Shown here: positions 25,797 to 35,023 of the stretch, piece after piece
Layout: each line of letters opens with the position of its first letter
How positions within the stretch are numbered: the stretch's first letter is position 1
Source: Actinostola sp. cb2023
Lineage: Eukaryota; Cnidaria; Anthozoa; Actiniaria; Actinostolidae
DNA: 64,000 bases
Reading direction: 5' to 3'
NCBI GenBank assembly: GCA_033675265.1
Contig: JAUJYZ010000220.1
Coordinates: 1-64,000, forward strand
The notes under the pieces: generated by a model
The model's database searches: none
What the model was told of the DNA's origin: nothing
What the model saw: the letters and a program-made list of their open reading frames with translations, nothing else
Translations under genes and position numbers: made by a program

Positions 25797-26709
25797 TTTC
25801 GCGCAGAAATAAATTCCTCGCGCAGTTTGGCATAAGTGGTGGAAGCGGAAGTCAGATTGGAAAAGAAGCGGAAGTCAGACTTGAAAATAAATTCCTCAAA
25901 TAAAAATGCAAACTCCTCGGCAGGGAATCGAACCCCGGTCTCTCGCACGACAAGCGAAGATACTACCACTGTACTACCGAGAAACGAATTGAAAGAGGTC
26001 GTCGATTTAGCAATGATATATCAGTCTCTGGTTTTGTAAAACAAATTTATTTGAAAAGTTTACATTACCACATAGGTGTTTTTCGCGCTTCGCTCGTTTG
26101 TAGTGCCCATAATCAGTTGAGCGAGTCCATTTCAAACACTTGTAGTCCCTTTCGCGGGGGATGTGTCCCTTTCGCGCAGAAATAAATAAATAAATTCCTC
26201 GCGCAGTTTGGCGTCTGAGGTGAAAGCGGAAGTTGTGAAGTAAACCCGCCGTCACGAACCTGCGGTCACGCGTCACAGCGTCCAACCACGTAATGCCTCA
26301 TATAATGAGATTCAACAGGGATACATTTATAGAAGAAAAAGGACGTTCGTCTAGACGTGTGGGACCCTGTGAATGCCCCAAGATCATTTAATAACATTCA
26401 ACAGGGATACATTTATAGAAGAAATAGGACGTTCGTCTAGACGTGTGGGACCTTGTTTTTGGGCGAAGAAAGGACATACCAGAAGAGGTTTGGCGCGAAA
26501 GGGGACTACATTCTGAAATCACCCCGAGTGTCCAATGTCACAAACGAGGAAGAGAGAGCATGGCATCTCCACGTCTGAACGAGCCGAGAAGGAAAAGAAA
26601 TCGCAACCGTCCCTTTCAAACACTTGTAGTCCCTTTCGCGGGGGATGTGTCCCTTTCGCGCAGAAATAAATTCCTCGCGCAGTTTGGCGTCTGAGGTGAA
26701 AGCGGAAGT
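25797..26709. promoter_or_regulatory. Clustered ETS-core and E2F-like words in left TIR
   Basis: CGGAAGT, the core of the ETS consensus, occurs at 25,846, 25,869, 26,227 and 26,703, mostly as GCGGAAGT. TTTCGCGC, the E2F consensus type, occurs at 25,797, 26,082, 26,170 and 26,654 and in reverse at 26,493; TTTCGCGG occurs near 26,150 and 26,634. The last sites lie within ~100 bp of the first gene, whose products carry ETS domains. Promoter function is inferred from site density and position. Confidence 0.5.
25913..25983 (-). tRNA. tRNA-Asp (GTC anticodon), in left TIR
   Basis: This 71-nt cloverleaf is read on minus. The acceptor TTCTCGG pairs with CCGAGGA (one G-T pair), the anticodon loop TTGTCGT carries GTC, and the T stem is CGGGG/CCCTG with loop TTCGAAT. 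The internal promoter A box (TAGTACAGTGG) and B box (GGTTCGAATCC) are intact. The D loop is one base shorter than usual. The discriminator is G, as in eukaryotic tRNA-Asp. It could be functional or used as a small Pol III promoter unit of the element. Confidence 0.85.
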
Positions 26710-26755
26710 TCAATAAAAGGAAGAGAGCACAGAAAATAAATCAAAAAATACAATC

Positions 26756-27834
26756 ATGGAAGAGTCAAAACACTTCAGGATAAAAATGGAAAGATATTCA
26801 GGAGTCGGAAGAATTCGTTTGTGGCAATTCAGTTTTATTAGAACTGTTGTTGGAGGGCAGTGAATGTGTGAAGTGGACAAAGAAAGATGAATTGGAGTTC
26901 AAGATGACACAACCCAGGTTGGTGGCTGAAATGTGGGGAGAGACAAAAAGTAAAGGGAAAAGAAGTTGGAGTTCGTTCGATTGGGCATTGAGAGCCCATA
27001 CTAAAAGAAAGTTCTTAAGCAAAGTAGAAGGAGAGGAAAAGACTTTCCGCTTCGGATGTTACGTCAAATCGATGATAGCAGAACCTGGTGATGAAAAAGC
27101 ACAATTGGAGAGGTATCAGATTGTGGAAATGGAATCATTCAACTATGGCAGTTTGTGTTAGAGCTTCTACTGAAGAGGAGCGAAGTGGTTCAGTGGACGG
27201 GGGGAGAGAACTTTGAGTTCGAGGTGACTCAACCAACGTCGTTAATGGAACTGTGGAAAGAGAGAAAAAATCCAAACACCATGACGGGACACAAACTCCT
27301 CTGTTCATTTGACTACCTTAACAAATTTCATTTCCTCGAGAGAATAAAAAATGAAAAGATGACCTACCGCTTCCTTTGTGACATTGAAGATTTGAAACTT
27401 CGCTTTGACAGAAGGAGTACTGTCCAACTGTGCCAATTCATATATGAGTTGCTGGAAGATAAAAGCGAAGTAATAGAGTGGACCAAGAAAGAGAAGTTTG
27501 AATTCAGAGTGACCCAACTTGAGGCAATGGCATGGAAATGGGGAGAGAACAGAAAGATATTGAAAAACAATTACCTGACTGTAGACTCCGTCCGTTGTGC
27601 AATCGCTTCAAAAAACACAACAGAAACGGCAACCCGATCTCAAAAGTGAAAGGAGATAAAATGGTGTACCGCTTCAGTTGTGACATTGAGACGATGGTGG
27701 GGTTCAATCCCTGCCTATCTGTGTTAGAAGAAAATTGTTTTGATGTGGAGAAATTGTTTGGATTTGAATTGGAGTTAAATTCACCGTGTGACTTGTTGAC
27801 CGAAGGTCGGGTTGTAAATTGGGGGTATTTTTAA
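26756..27834 (+). pseudogene. Triple ETS-domain gene, frame-broken
   Basis: Three consecutive ETS-like units can be traced. Unit 1 (to ~27,080) has RLWQF, then a frame change at the T run 26,833-26,836, then LELLLEG...KWTKK and MWGETK, ending TFRFGC. Unit 2 (~27,100-27,400) has LWQFVLELLLKRSEVVQWT and TYRFLCDIE. Unit 3 (~27,410-27,834) has QFIYELLEDKSEVIEWTKK, WKWGE and VYRFSCDIE. Units 2 and 3 share one continuous frame; breaks lie at the unit 1/2 join and inside unit 3 near helix 3. The recognition-helix arginine pair of ETS proteins is poorly kept in all three. It starts 47 bp after the TIR. It could be a three-domain regulator that decayed or one with sequence errors. Confidence 0.7.
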
Positions 27835-27927
27835 TAAATTAAACATCATGTTGACCGAAGGTTCGGTTTGTAAAATATAACGCGTTCGAATAAATTAACA
27901 TCTTGTTTGTGGAAGGTTCATTTGACA
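27835..27927 (+). other. Intergenic direct repeats with AATAAA signals
   Basis: Two related ~55-bp blocks carry TTGACCGAAGGT(T)CGG and AATAAATTAA. They look like duplicated 3'-end sequence from ETS-unit amplification and supply polyadenylation-type signals. Confidence 0.5.
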
Positions 27928-28404
27928 ATGATAGAGAAGGCAAAGAGACGCAGAAGAAAAAGGGGGCCACTTCGTTTAGAAAGATACAATGGTGTGGGCC
28001 CTATTCAATTATGGCAATTCATTTTGGAACTGCTGTTGAAGAAAGAGGAAGTGATTGAATGGACAAGGAAAAAAAATGAATTCAAGGTGCTAAATTCACG
28101 ATTAATTGCAGCAAAGTGGGGGGAAGCAAAAACAGGGGATAAATCAAATGACATGACTTACGAGAAGTTTTCACGTGGGATTCGATATTACAATACTGGA
28201 TCAAAGGTAATATCGAAAGTGGAAGAAGTTCACGTCTTCCGCTTCAATTGTGACATTGAAAAGATTTTAGGATTTGATCCAACTTCTGATGACGGTAGAA
28301 CTTCGGTAGACGAAGATTGGGAAGATCTTAAGAGATACTTTGGTCTGTGCGAACATAACGACTGCAGTTTGGCGTCTGTGATGGGAGTCACGTGTCTGCA
28401 CTGA
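27928..28404 (+). CDS. ETS-domain protein (intact copy)
   Basis: 158 residues from ATG 27,928. A basic start (KAKRRRRKRG) precedes a full ETS winged-helix domain, about residues 28-112: helix 1 IQLWQFILELLLKK, the tryptophan EWTRKKNEF, the AAKWGEAK segment, recognition helix MTYEKFSRGIRYYN with both arginines that contact GGA in ETS proteins, then VFRFNCDIEK. An acidic tail follows. ETS domains are metazoan DNA-binding modules, so this is a captured host gene. It presumably acts in the nucleus on GGAA-core sites, such as those in the TIRs. It is the fourth and best kept of the tandem units. Confidence 0.85.
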   Translation: MIEKAKRRRRKRGPLRLERYNGVGPIQLWQFILELLLKKEEVIEWTRKKNEFKVLNSRLIAAKWGEAKTGDKSNDMTYEKFSRGIRYYNTGSKVISKVEEVHVFRFNCDIEKILGFDPTSDDGRTSVDEDWEDLKRYFGLCEHNDCSLASVMGVTCLH

Positions 28405-28492
28405 ATACACAGTGATGAGACTGAGACCTGAAAACACAATGTTCAAGCCGTAAGTCCAGATGCGCGACCCAACGAGTTTCAGTTGTGAAACG

Positions 28493-28948
28493 ATGGAAGA
28501 GAGCGAACCAGATAAAAACCGCCTCATCCCTTCTATATATCCAACCAGGGAATGGTCTCCGGCTCAAATTAAATAATTTTTGCATTCTCATCTGAACGAC
28601 AAACACAGAAAGTTTTTTCTGAGCGATGGAAGACCAGTACCGATGACGTGGCCCCTCTCTTTCACGCGAGACGAGATTGCAGAGGCTGAAAACACTGTCA
28701 TCCGTTTCATCCATGGTGTGGTGGACAAGTTCTCGTGTCTGCTGAGATGTCCACGCGATCGGGAAACATGTTGGTGCAACGCGTGTGTGTACGTTACGGG
28801 AAGAGGTGGACTGTTTGAAAGAGTGTTGGAATGTCAGGACATCTTGGCAGTGCACGGAGTGGAATATCCAAAGCTGTGGGACCACCCTCGCCCAGCTAAA
28901 AATGTTTGCTTCATGTCGTCGAAAGGGAACACTAATCAATGTAAATAA
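28493..28948 (+). pseudogene. Unrecognised gene with in-frame TAA
   Basis: A frame opening at ATG 28,493 (MEESEPDKNRL) runs to TAA at 28,574-28,576 and continues in the same frame to 28,948. The next ATG is at 28,643, giving a 101-residue product. The downstream part is Cys-rich (CLLRCPRD, CWCNACVYV) and might bind metal. I do not recognise the family. A TATATA word at 28,542-28,547 could also promote the shorter form. Restart from 28,643 or a real nonsense change are both possible. Confidence 0.5.
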
Positions 28949-29019
28949 TCAATGTAACGCAATGTGTTGTAAATAAAAATGATTTGACTTGACTGTGTTG
29001 TGTTAGTTGGTATTAAAAA

Positions 29020-29871
29020 ATGGCGGAGTGCACACCTCTCTCTTGCGCTTTTTTCACCGGAGAAATAGAAACGAAGAATGATTTTGGGGAAGGGGTATTT
29101 GACGATCCCATGTTCGACAGCGCACAAGTGATGGTGGAAAAGTGGAAGGTGTTGTTGAGCATCGTGGCGGGGAAACCCAGGACGATGAAAGCAGTGGAGG
29201 AATATGCCATGTTTCTTAAACGCTTCCCGTCGCGCGAGGAATGTGAATTTTTGGTGGAGGTGTGTCAACATGTGCTAGCCAAAACTGTCAAGTCGATGGA
29301 GCGAATTGAAAGCCAGCTGCGCGAAACGGGGGGGCTGGATTTCAAGGTGGTGGGAGTGTGTCCTTATGCCTCGTGGGAGATCGAATGGTTGAGACGAGCG
29401 TATGGAAAAGATTGTTACACCGTAGAGGGAGAATTTTTACCGCCTGCCGATCTGGCGAGGCATCGGGCCAACGAAGCCGTACAAGACATTTCGGGAAAGC
29501 AGCTGGTTCTATACAATGGGGAAGAATTTATGAATGGGTCGATGGTGTATACCCGCGGGCAGAAAAAAATGGAGTCTCAACTGAGGCGATGGTGCATCAC
29601 TCCTGACATTATTCAGAGCTGTGGATGTTTGTCAGCTCACCCGATGAGGCAGACTTTGGTGTCGACTCTTGCCACGTTGGAAGAGTTGAAAGCCTATGAA
29701 AACCCCCTGCACGAAGACATCTGGCGTTTGTTCTTCAGCTTTCTTCTCGAAGTGTTCATGTTCCCCCAGGCGTTACACAAACAAGTGATGATGGAATGGA
29801 GAAGAGAGCTGGAATGCATTTCCGAGGACGCGTTTTGTGACAGATATTATAACAGTGCTTATTGTATGTGA
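29020..29871 (+). CDS. Uncharacterised Maverick protein, 283 aa
   Basis: The ATG at 29,020 sits in a good context (AAAAAATGGCG) after an AATAAA-containing gap. The single intact frame is mixed alpha-helical in character with scattered cysteines, no signal peptide and no transmembrane segment. No motif links it to a known family. It lies between ETS/unknown genes and the integrase, in the part of the element where accessory genes are usual. Confidence 0.7.
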   Translation: MAECTPLSCAFFTGEIETKNDFGEGVFDDPMFDSAQVMVEKWKVLLSIVAGKPRTMKAVEEYAMFLKRFPSREECEFLVEVCQHVLAKTVKSMERIESQLRETGGLDFKVVGVCPYASWEIEWLRRAYGKDCYTVEGEFLPPADLARHRANEAVQDISGKQLVLYNGEEFMNGSMVYTRGQKKMESQLRRWCITPDIIQSCGCLSAHPMRQTLVSTLATLEELKAYENPLHEDIWRLFFSFLLEVFMFPQALHKQVMMEWRRELECISEDAFCDRYYNSAYCM

Positions 29872-29897
29872 CGGGGTCAGTGCGTCACCAATATTGA

Positions 29898-30170
29898 ATG
29901 ATGGACGACCTTGGGTTTAGCGAAGAGACAGAGACGAAATACTTTTATGTGTGGAAAAGAAGGTGTTGTGGAAAACCGTATTACGTTTCTAAGTTCCACC
30001 AACGATGCGGTCGACCCTTTTCAAAGTGCCACCACACCATCGAAGGCGCTGGTCCGTGTGAAGACGTGAAAGCCTGCCAAGAACGGAAGATGATAGTGAA
30101 CCCTGCCTTGAGATGCCCTCACTGTCAAGGTTATTTTTGGACCTGTCCGTGCACGTACACAAGGAAGTAA
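29898..30170 (+). CDS. Small Cys/His-rich protein
   Basis: 90 residues starting at ATG 29,898, about 25 bp after the previous stop. It has ten or more cysteines, in the groups RRCCGKP, RCGRPFSKCHH, CEDVKAC and CPHCQGYFWTCPC. The last group resembles a zinc ribbon half-site pair. It likely binds zinc; nucleic-acid or protein binding cannot be told apart. Confidence 0.65.
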   Translation: MMDDLGFSEETETKYFYVWKRRCCGKPYYVSKFHQRCGRPFSKCHHTIEGAGPCEDVKACQERKMIVNPALRCPHCQGYFWTCPCTYTRK

Positions 30171-30283
30171 AAAGAGATGCCGGAAAACGCTGCGGTTTCA
30201 GACGTGGGATGTTTGGAGAAAGACAAACAATAGACTGTTTCGCGTTGGGAGGGATGTGTTTCTAGGGAGAATAAAATTAAAAA

Positions 30284-30294
30284 GTGTATATAAA
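30284..30294 (+). promoter_or_regulatory. TATA box
   Basis: GTGTATATAAA lies 34-44 bp upstream of ATG 30,328, in a gap that follows the Cys-rich gene. The spacing implies a very short leader. Confidence 0.5.
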
Positions 30295-30327
30295 TCAGAC
30301 GCGTGTGTGTTTAATTTTTATTCAATC

Positions 30328-31441
30328 ATGTCTGAAGACGACGAGAAAAGTGCAGGGAGCAGGGAAGACGAAGACATAGCCAAAGTCATCGACGCTTGCA
30401 GTGCGTTGTCTGAGGTTCTCTCAGAACGATTAGAATGGAAGAAGAGAATGCTCGACGATGAAAAGAAGATACCCAAGAAACGTAAACCCTGTCAGAAAAA
30501 AGACGTGGCTGGGTGAAGGCAAGCGAGCGGTGGGGATGCTTAAAGCCTTTCGGGTCCGTATGGGCGAATGGATCAAGATCGCTGAGAACAGTCCTGAGCG
30601 CTTTGAAACGGACGTGGCCTGTGCCGCTCTGGCCACCTTGTGTGGTGGAACCGACGAGAAGTTTGCTGGACTGATGGAAGCGCCTTCAGGCGAAGTGGCC
30701 AATTCGTTGGACAATGTATGCAGTGCATTTTATCTTTGCGATGCCCAAGGCGTGGACAGTCATATCGAAATCTTCTGGCCTTGGTTGGGCGCTAAACTGC
30801 ATGCCGCTTCGCCTGCCGAGACAATCCACCCCACCCTGGAACAGTGCCGTCGCACTCTCCAAACCTTGCACGAGCATCAAGACGCCGCGAATCTTGACGC
30901 CACTTCACCCTCGTCCGTGCTTTCTTCCATCCCTTCTCCTCCTTCTCCTCCTCCTCTAGCTTCTGTGGTAGAGCCTGAGTCGTCCATGGAGGAAGAACCT
31001 GAAATCAAGAAAAAAAAAAACAATTAAAAGAAAAAAGAAAGTGGATGAAGAGGAGAGCCTGGAAAAGAAGAAGAAAGAAGAGCTGTCTCTCGTTGGAGCG
31101 GCTGCCACTGCTGGATGGACCGTGGCAGAAATGGAGGCACTCTGCAAACCTGTCTTGGATGTTCGTCCCCTCAAGATCAGAGGAAAAAGCAGAAAAGGAA
31201 AAGCGGAACTGTTTTTTCCTGACGCTATCCAGTTTGATCCACCGTCTGAGCTGAACACAGACACCGGGGTAAATAATAATAATAACCCCTTCAAGTGATA
31301 GTGGAGTTCCCCAACGAAGACAACTGTTCTAAAGTTCGACGAGGATGTCTCTTTCGCAGACCAGGTTGGGACGATTCAGTACGAGTTGGTATCGGTGGAA
31401 AGACAAGTCGACGAGCAAGAAGATAGATTTGACGACGTGTA
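30328..31441 (+). pseudogene. Unrecognised acidic/basic-tract gene, several frame breaks
   Basis: One coding region can be followed from ATG 30,328 (MSEDDEKSAG) to the stop at 31,441. Frame changes occur at an A6 run (30,496-30,501), an A11 run (31,010-31,020), a C4 run (31,286-31,289) and near 31,331. The central part (ALATLCGGTDEKFAGLM) looks folded; it is followed by a Ser/Pro-rich stretch, Lys tracts, and an acidic end (DEQEDRFDDV). Most breaks are at homopolymers, so sequence error is a serious alternative to decay. Family unknown; it directly precedes the integrase. Confidence 0.55.
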
Positions 31442-31670
31442 AATAATTAGAAACACAAATGTACAAACGGTCGGTCGTTAAAAAAAAGGAGAGGGATTAA
31501 TAAAAAGTGTTTGATGAATTAAAGTGAGTCATTGATCAGGATGCCCTCGGGTGGGAGTGAACGTAGCAAACGTTACGACCGAATTCTGAGTGTGATTTCC
31601 TCTATACTGTCTTGTCTGAGATTGACCGGGACGGTGGTGGAGGTGGTGTTGGACAACATTGAAGGACCAG

Positions 31671-32756
31671 ATGCGGCCGAAGAAAAAGGCACCGAAGAGG
31701 GAGGAGGTGGTGGACCAGATCCTGAACAAGGCGTTTTACGACCCTGAAAGCGGGGTGGGGTTTGTGGGATTGTCCACGTTACAGAAATACGGACGGCGTC
31801 AAGGCATTCGTCCTGCCGAGGTGAAGAAATGGTTCGGACGCCAAGCCCACGCGCAGAAGTTTTTGACCACGCGGCGTCGAATTCGTCGCCGTCAGACCAA
31901 AGTGAACGGGTTGGACGAACAGTGGCAGGCAGATTTGGTGGACATGCAGAGGTACGCCAAAGAGAACAAGGGGTTCCGGTACATGCTGACGGCCATCGAC
32001 ATTCTTTCCCGCCATGCGTTTGCCATTCCTCTGAAGAGCAAGCATTTCATGGACGTGTTGGAAGGCTTCAAGAAACTGATCACCAAGGCGGGGCGTCAAC
32101 CCATGGTTCTGCAAACCGACCAGGGCACCGAGTTTATCGGGGCCAACTTCCAGGCCTATTTGCAGCACTTGGGGATTCGTCATTTTTACACCAGTCAAGA
32201 CACCAAAGCGGCCATCATAGAACGGTTTCACCGCACGTTGATGCAAAGGATGTGGCGGAGTCTTCATCACAAGAGCTCGTGGAATTGGGTGGAGGCGTTG
32301 CCTAAAATTTTGAAGGGGTACAATGCGGGCGAGCACAGGACGTTGGGCATGGCGCCCAAGGAAGTCACGTTGCAGAACTCACAGGAAGTGTGGCGCCATT
32401 TGTTCGGACCTCGCACGGCTCCCCCACCCAAGCCCTCTTCCACCCATCCTCTTCCTCTGGCAGAGAAACGTGAGTTGACCGAGTCGTCAGAGCTGATGAA
32501 AAAGGAAACCAAGAAGAGAAAAAAGACGGGACCCACTCCCAGATTTCGTGAAGGAGACCGTGTCTGGATCCGAGACAAGAAGCGTGGAACGTTTGAAAAG
32601 GGATATAAAGCGGATTTTGGCGAGCGCAACGTTTATTGGATCAGGCATGTGCCCTCGCACACACCGCCGTTTTACTACTATCTAAAGGACGAGAGGGGAA
32701 AGAACGTACGGGGCACGTTTTATCAGGAACAGTTGCAAAAAGCGTTGGTAGCATGA
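31671..32756 (+). CDS. Maverick integrase (rve/DDE family)
   Basis: 361 residues from ATG 31,671; the frame stays open upstream but has no earlier ATG. A basic, helical N-terminus (MRPKKKAPKREE, then a helix-turn-helix-like LQKYGRRQGIRPAEVKKWF) leads to the rve core with catalytic acids in WQADLVDM, QTDQGTEF and AAIIERFHR. The C-terminal chromo/SH3-like region has FREGDRVWI and ends PPFYYYLKD...GTFYQEQLQ, typical of Maverick integrases. It inserts the element and creates the short target duplication. The stop overlaps the next start as ATGA. All three catalytic acids are present and the gene looks intact. Confidence 0.93.
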   Translation: MRPKKKAPKREEVVDQILNKAFYDPESGVGFVGLSTLQKYGRRQGIRPAEVKKWFGRQAHAQKFLTTRRRIRRRQTKVNGLDEQWQADLVDMQRYAKENKGFRYMLTAIDILSRHAFAIPLKSKHFMDVLEGFKKLITKAGRQPMVLQTDQGTEFIGANFQAYLQHLGIRHFYTSQDTKAAIIERFHRTLMQRMWRSLHHKSSWNWVEALPKILKGYNAGEHRTLGMAPKEVTLQNSQEVWRHLFGPRTAPPPKPSSTHPLPLAEKRELTESSELMKKETKKRKKTGPTPRFREGDRVWIRDKKRGTFEKGYKADFGERNVYWIRHVPSHTPPFYYYLKDERGKNVRGTFYQEQLQKALVA

Positions 32757-34476
32757 CGGACCTGACGCACTTCTTCGTCAGCGTCCCTTCCAACAACCTG
32801 ACCAGTTCGCACAACGTCACGTCAGACTTTGAGCTGGTGTTTCCAGGAGCCTGCATCGCTTTCTCCCGTTCGGAGGAATGGGGGGTAGGGATGACGTCCA
32901 TCCTCGTCCCTCCCATCGACCCCGCGTACATGGGGAATCACGTCTGTCTGGTGTACTGTTCTGTGGCCGAGCGCAGCTTTGTGGGAGACGTTCGGTCGCA
33001 GCTGTTGGGAGCGGTGGATGTCAGTGAAAAGAGCAAGAAGACCAACCTGTTGTGTCAACCGGAACACGTGATCTACCGCCGGATCAGCTTCAACAACGTT
33101 CAGCGCGTGGGAATCATGCTCCGCGACGAGCAAGGTCGTGTCATCCCGTTCTTAAAGGGAGCGGTAGTGGTCAATATTCACTTTCGTAGAATGGAGGGGA
33201 GTGAAGAAGATGTACGCCTGATGGTGGTCAGCAATGCCTTTCCCAAAGCGCATCCAGACAACACCATGAACCATTTCAGAGCCACCCTGGACCCTACGAT
33301 GACGTTGGATACAGACGAATGGGAGGTGGGCATGACCCAAATCCTCATGCCGGGTCAAGTCAAGCAGCACAGGTTTCCTCAAGAGCAGGCCCTCTTGTTT
33401 GGAGAACGTGCGGGATGGAGCGGTCCCATGACAAAGTTTACACGCGTCTCCGTTCCACACATTGCTCATCCAGATGCGGATAAAGTGGTCCAATCCGTGG
33501 CCGTTGCCACTCGGAACAGACCTATTGTGTTCAATGTAAAAAAGAGCGACCACCGCACCGTCCGATGGCGGTATCAGGTGTATCCTTCTTCTTCTACAGT
33601 CAGGAATTATTCCAAAGACCTGCCCGTGGGAAATTACACAACGAAGGAGTTGGTGATATGGTTGAACACCGCCATGTCTCCCCTTGCAGGGTGCACCATT
33701 GGGTCGCCCAGCGGATCTAAACAGGACAACGTATGCGACGTTGTGACCACTTCCGGAATAGAAGTGTACCTGAACAAAGACTCTCCCTTGTGGTGGTTGC
33801 TAGGATTTCAAGCGAGCGTCGAGAACGTGTGGTACGGTACTGAGAACGGACTGGCGAATGGACGAATTATCAGAGTCGCCCCCACTGCAGACAAGTTTCC
33901 AGGACGTGCCACCACCACTAGCGCTGGCGGATTTGAAGTGTGTGGAAAGTTTGGGCTTGGGGTCACCAAAGAAGTGGCCATCCTTTTCGGGTGGCACGTG
34001 GAGGGGGGCGTGGACAAAGTCCTCAAGATGACCCACAACGGGGAGGAGTTCTGGTTTTTGAAACCTCCTGATTTCGACGCAAACGTAGTGGGTCGCTTTC
34101 AACAGCCCTCGCTTGCTACAGTGCAAAAGAGATGGTCGCACTTTGGGAAGGGAGCACCTACCGAGACCAACCCATCGCCAAGAAGCCCAAGTTTCACGAC
34201 GGGTTGATCGCCAAGGCCAGCGACGGGTACGTCTACGCCAATTTTGCCGGCCAGTCGTGGGTAGGAGGTGCACGTGTGGGACTGTTGGACATCTTCCCCG
34301 TCGGAGAGGTACGGGCGTTGGAGTTCAAGCATCCACGCTTCACCAAGCCTCAGTTCCAGCGTTTGGAAGAGATCGAGATCGATATAAGGGACGAACAGGG
34401 AAAACCCTTTCCATTCCAGCCAGGTGTCGTGGCGGTCAACTTACAGTTCCGAAAGAACGCCAAGCGAAAAAGATGA
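32753..34476 (+). pseudogene. Two-unit penton-like (minor capsid) protein, frame change near 34,130
   Basis: The ATG at 32,753 overlaps the integrase stop. Two homologous units follow. Unit 1 has FFVSVPSNN, EEWGVGMTSI and IMLRDEQGRVIPFLKG. Unit 2 has MVVSNAFPKAHPDNT and DEWEVGMTQILMPG in the first frame (stop 34,207), then YVYANF, GLLDIFPVGE and IDIRDEQGKPFPFQPG in another frame (from ATG 34,132 to 34,476). The WEVG-to-IRDE arrangement is that of the Maverick protein usually taken as penton/minor capsid. The unit order implies one product with a frame change at about 34,100-34,140, though two overlapping genes cannot be excluded. Confidence 0.6.
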
Positions 34477-34973
34477 GCATGACAGTATTTCACGGTGGGC
34501 GACCACGGTCGCACCGTCCTGCTCACATGACGCTGCAGACGGGCAAGGGACTGGGAAGTTTTCTCAAAGGAGGTTTGAAAAAGGTGGCCCTTTCGGCAGG
34601 GTCTGCCGTCGCCCAAGAAGCCAAAGCCCAAGCTCTCCAACTGACCAAAGACGTGTTGGCGGGGAAGAGTTTGAAAGAAGCGTCTCAAGATGGAAGTCTT
34701 CGAGCGGTGAACAGTTTAAAACGTCAAGCGGCTTCCGAAGTCCTGGCCCGAATTCCCGCCCGCGCGGCAGCACGAATCACCCCTCACAGTCGTGGACGCA
34801 AAACGCCACGCACCCAAGCCTTGGCCAAGACGTCGGAAAGACCCCTCAAGAAAGCTCGTCGTCGTGCCAAGGGAGGGAGGAAACGTGGTGGAAAGAAGAA
34901 ACGGGGTCAGCGTGGTGGGAAGTGGGACGGAAGTTTCGTGTCTCCAATGCATTATCGCTCCCCTCGCGCCTAG
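34473..34973 (+). CDS. Basic core/pX-pVI-like protein
   Basis: 166 residues; the ATG overlaps the preceding stop as ATGA. The N-terminal part has GKGLGSFLKGGLKKVA and DVLAGKSLKEA, a pattern seen in Maverick/adintovirus proteins compared with adenovirus pX/pVI. The C-terminal third is strongly basic and Gly-rich (RRRAKGGRKRGGKKKRGQRGG). It probably condenses DNA or lines the capsid, by analogy. The gene lies directly upstream of the capsid protein gene, as expected. Confidence 0.7.
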   Translation: MSMTVFHGGRPRSHRPAHMTLQTGKGLGSFLKGGLKKVALSAGSAVAQEAKAQALQLTKDVLAGKSLKEASQDGSLRAVNSLKRQAASEVLARIPARAAARITPHSRGRKTPRTQALAKTSERPLKKARRRAKGGRKRGGKKKRGQRGGKWDGSFVSPMHYRSPRA

Positions 34974-35023
34974 AATATAATACAACGAGCCCCGGCAAAG
35001 TCACTTCATTCTTCCTCGCCACC

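Larger units (their letters stand above)
25728..26709 (+). repeat. Maverick left terminal inverted repeat
   Basis: About 982 bp, near-identical to the reverse complement of 54,719-55,695, with a few substitutions and small indels. It is built from three related modules (start CCTTTCAAACAC; near 25,757, 26,130 and 26,611), each with CTTTCGC and CGCGCAGTTTGG words. A ~91-bp tandem duplication lies at about 26,306-26,455 (AACAGGGATACATTTATAGA repeated). It also contains a minus-strand tRNA-Asp. Confidence 0.93.

Noticed and set aside
31829..32305. Long alternative frames over the integrase (both strands)
   Set aside because: Shadows of the integrase frame in GC-rich sequence; no motifs.
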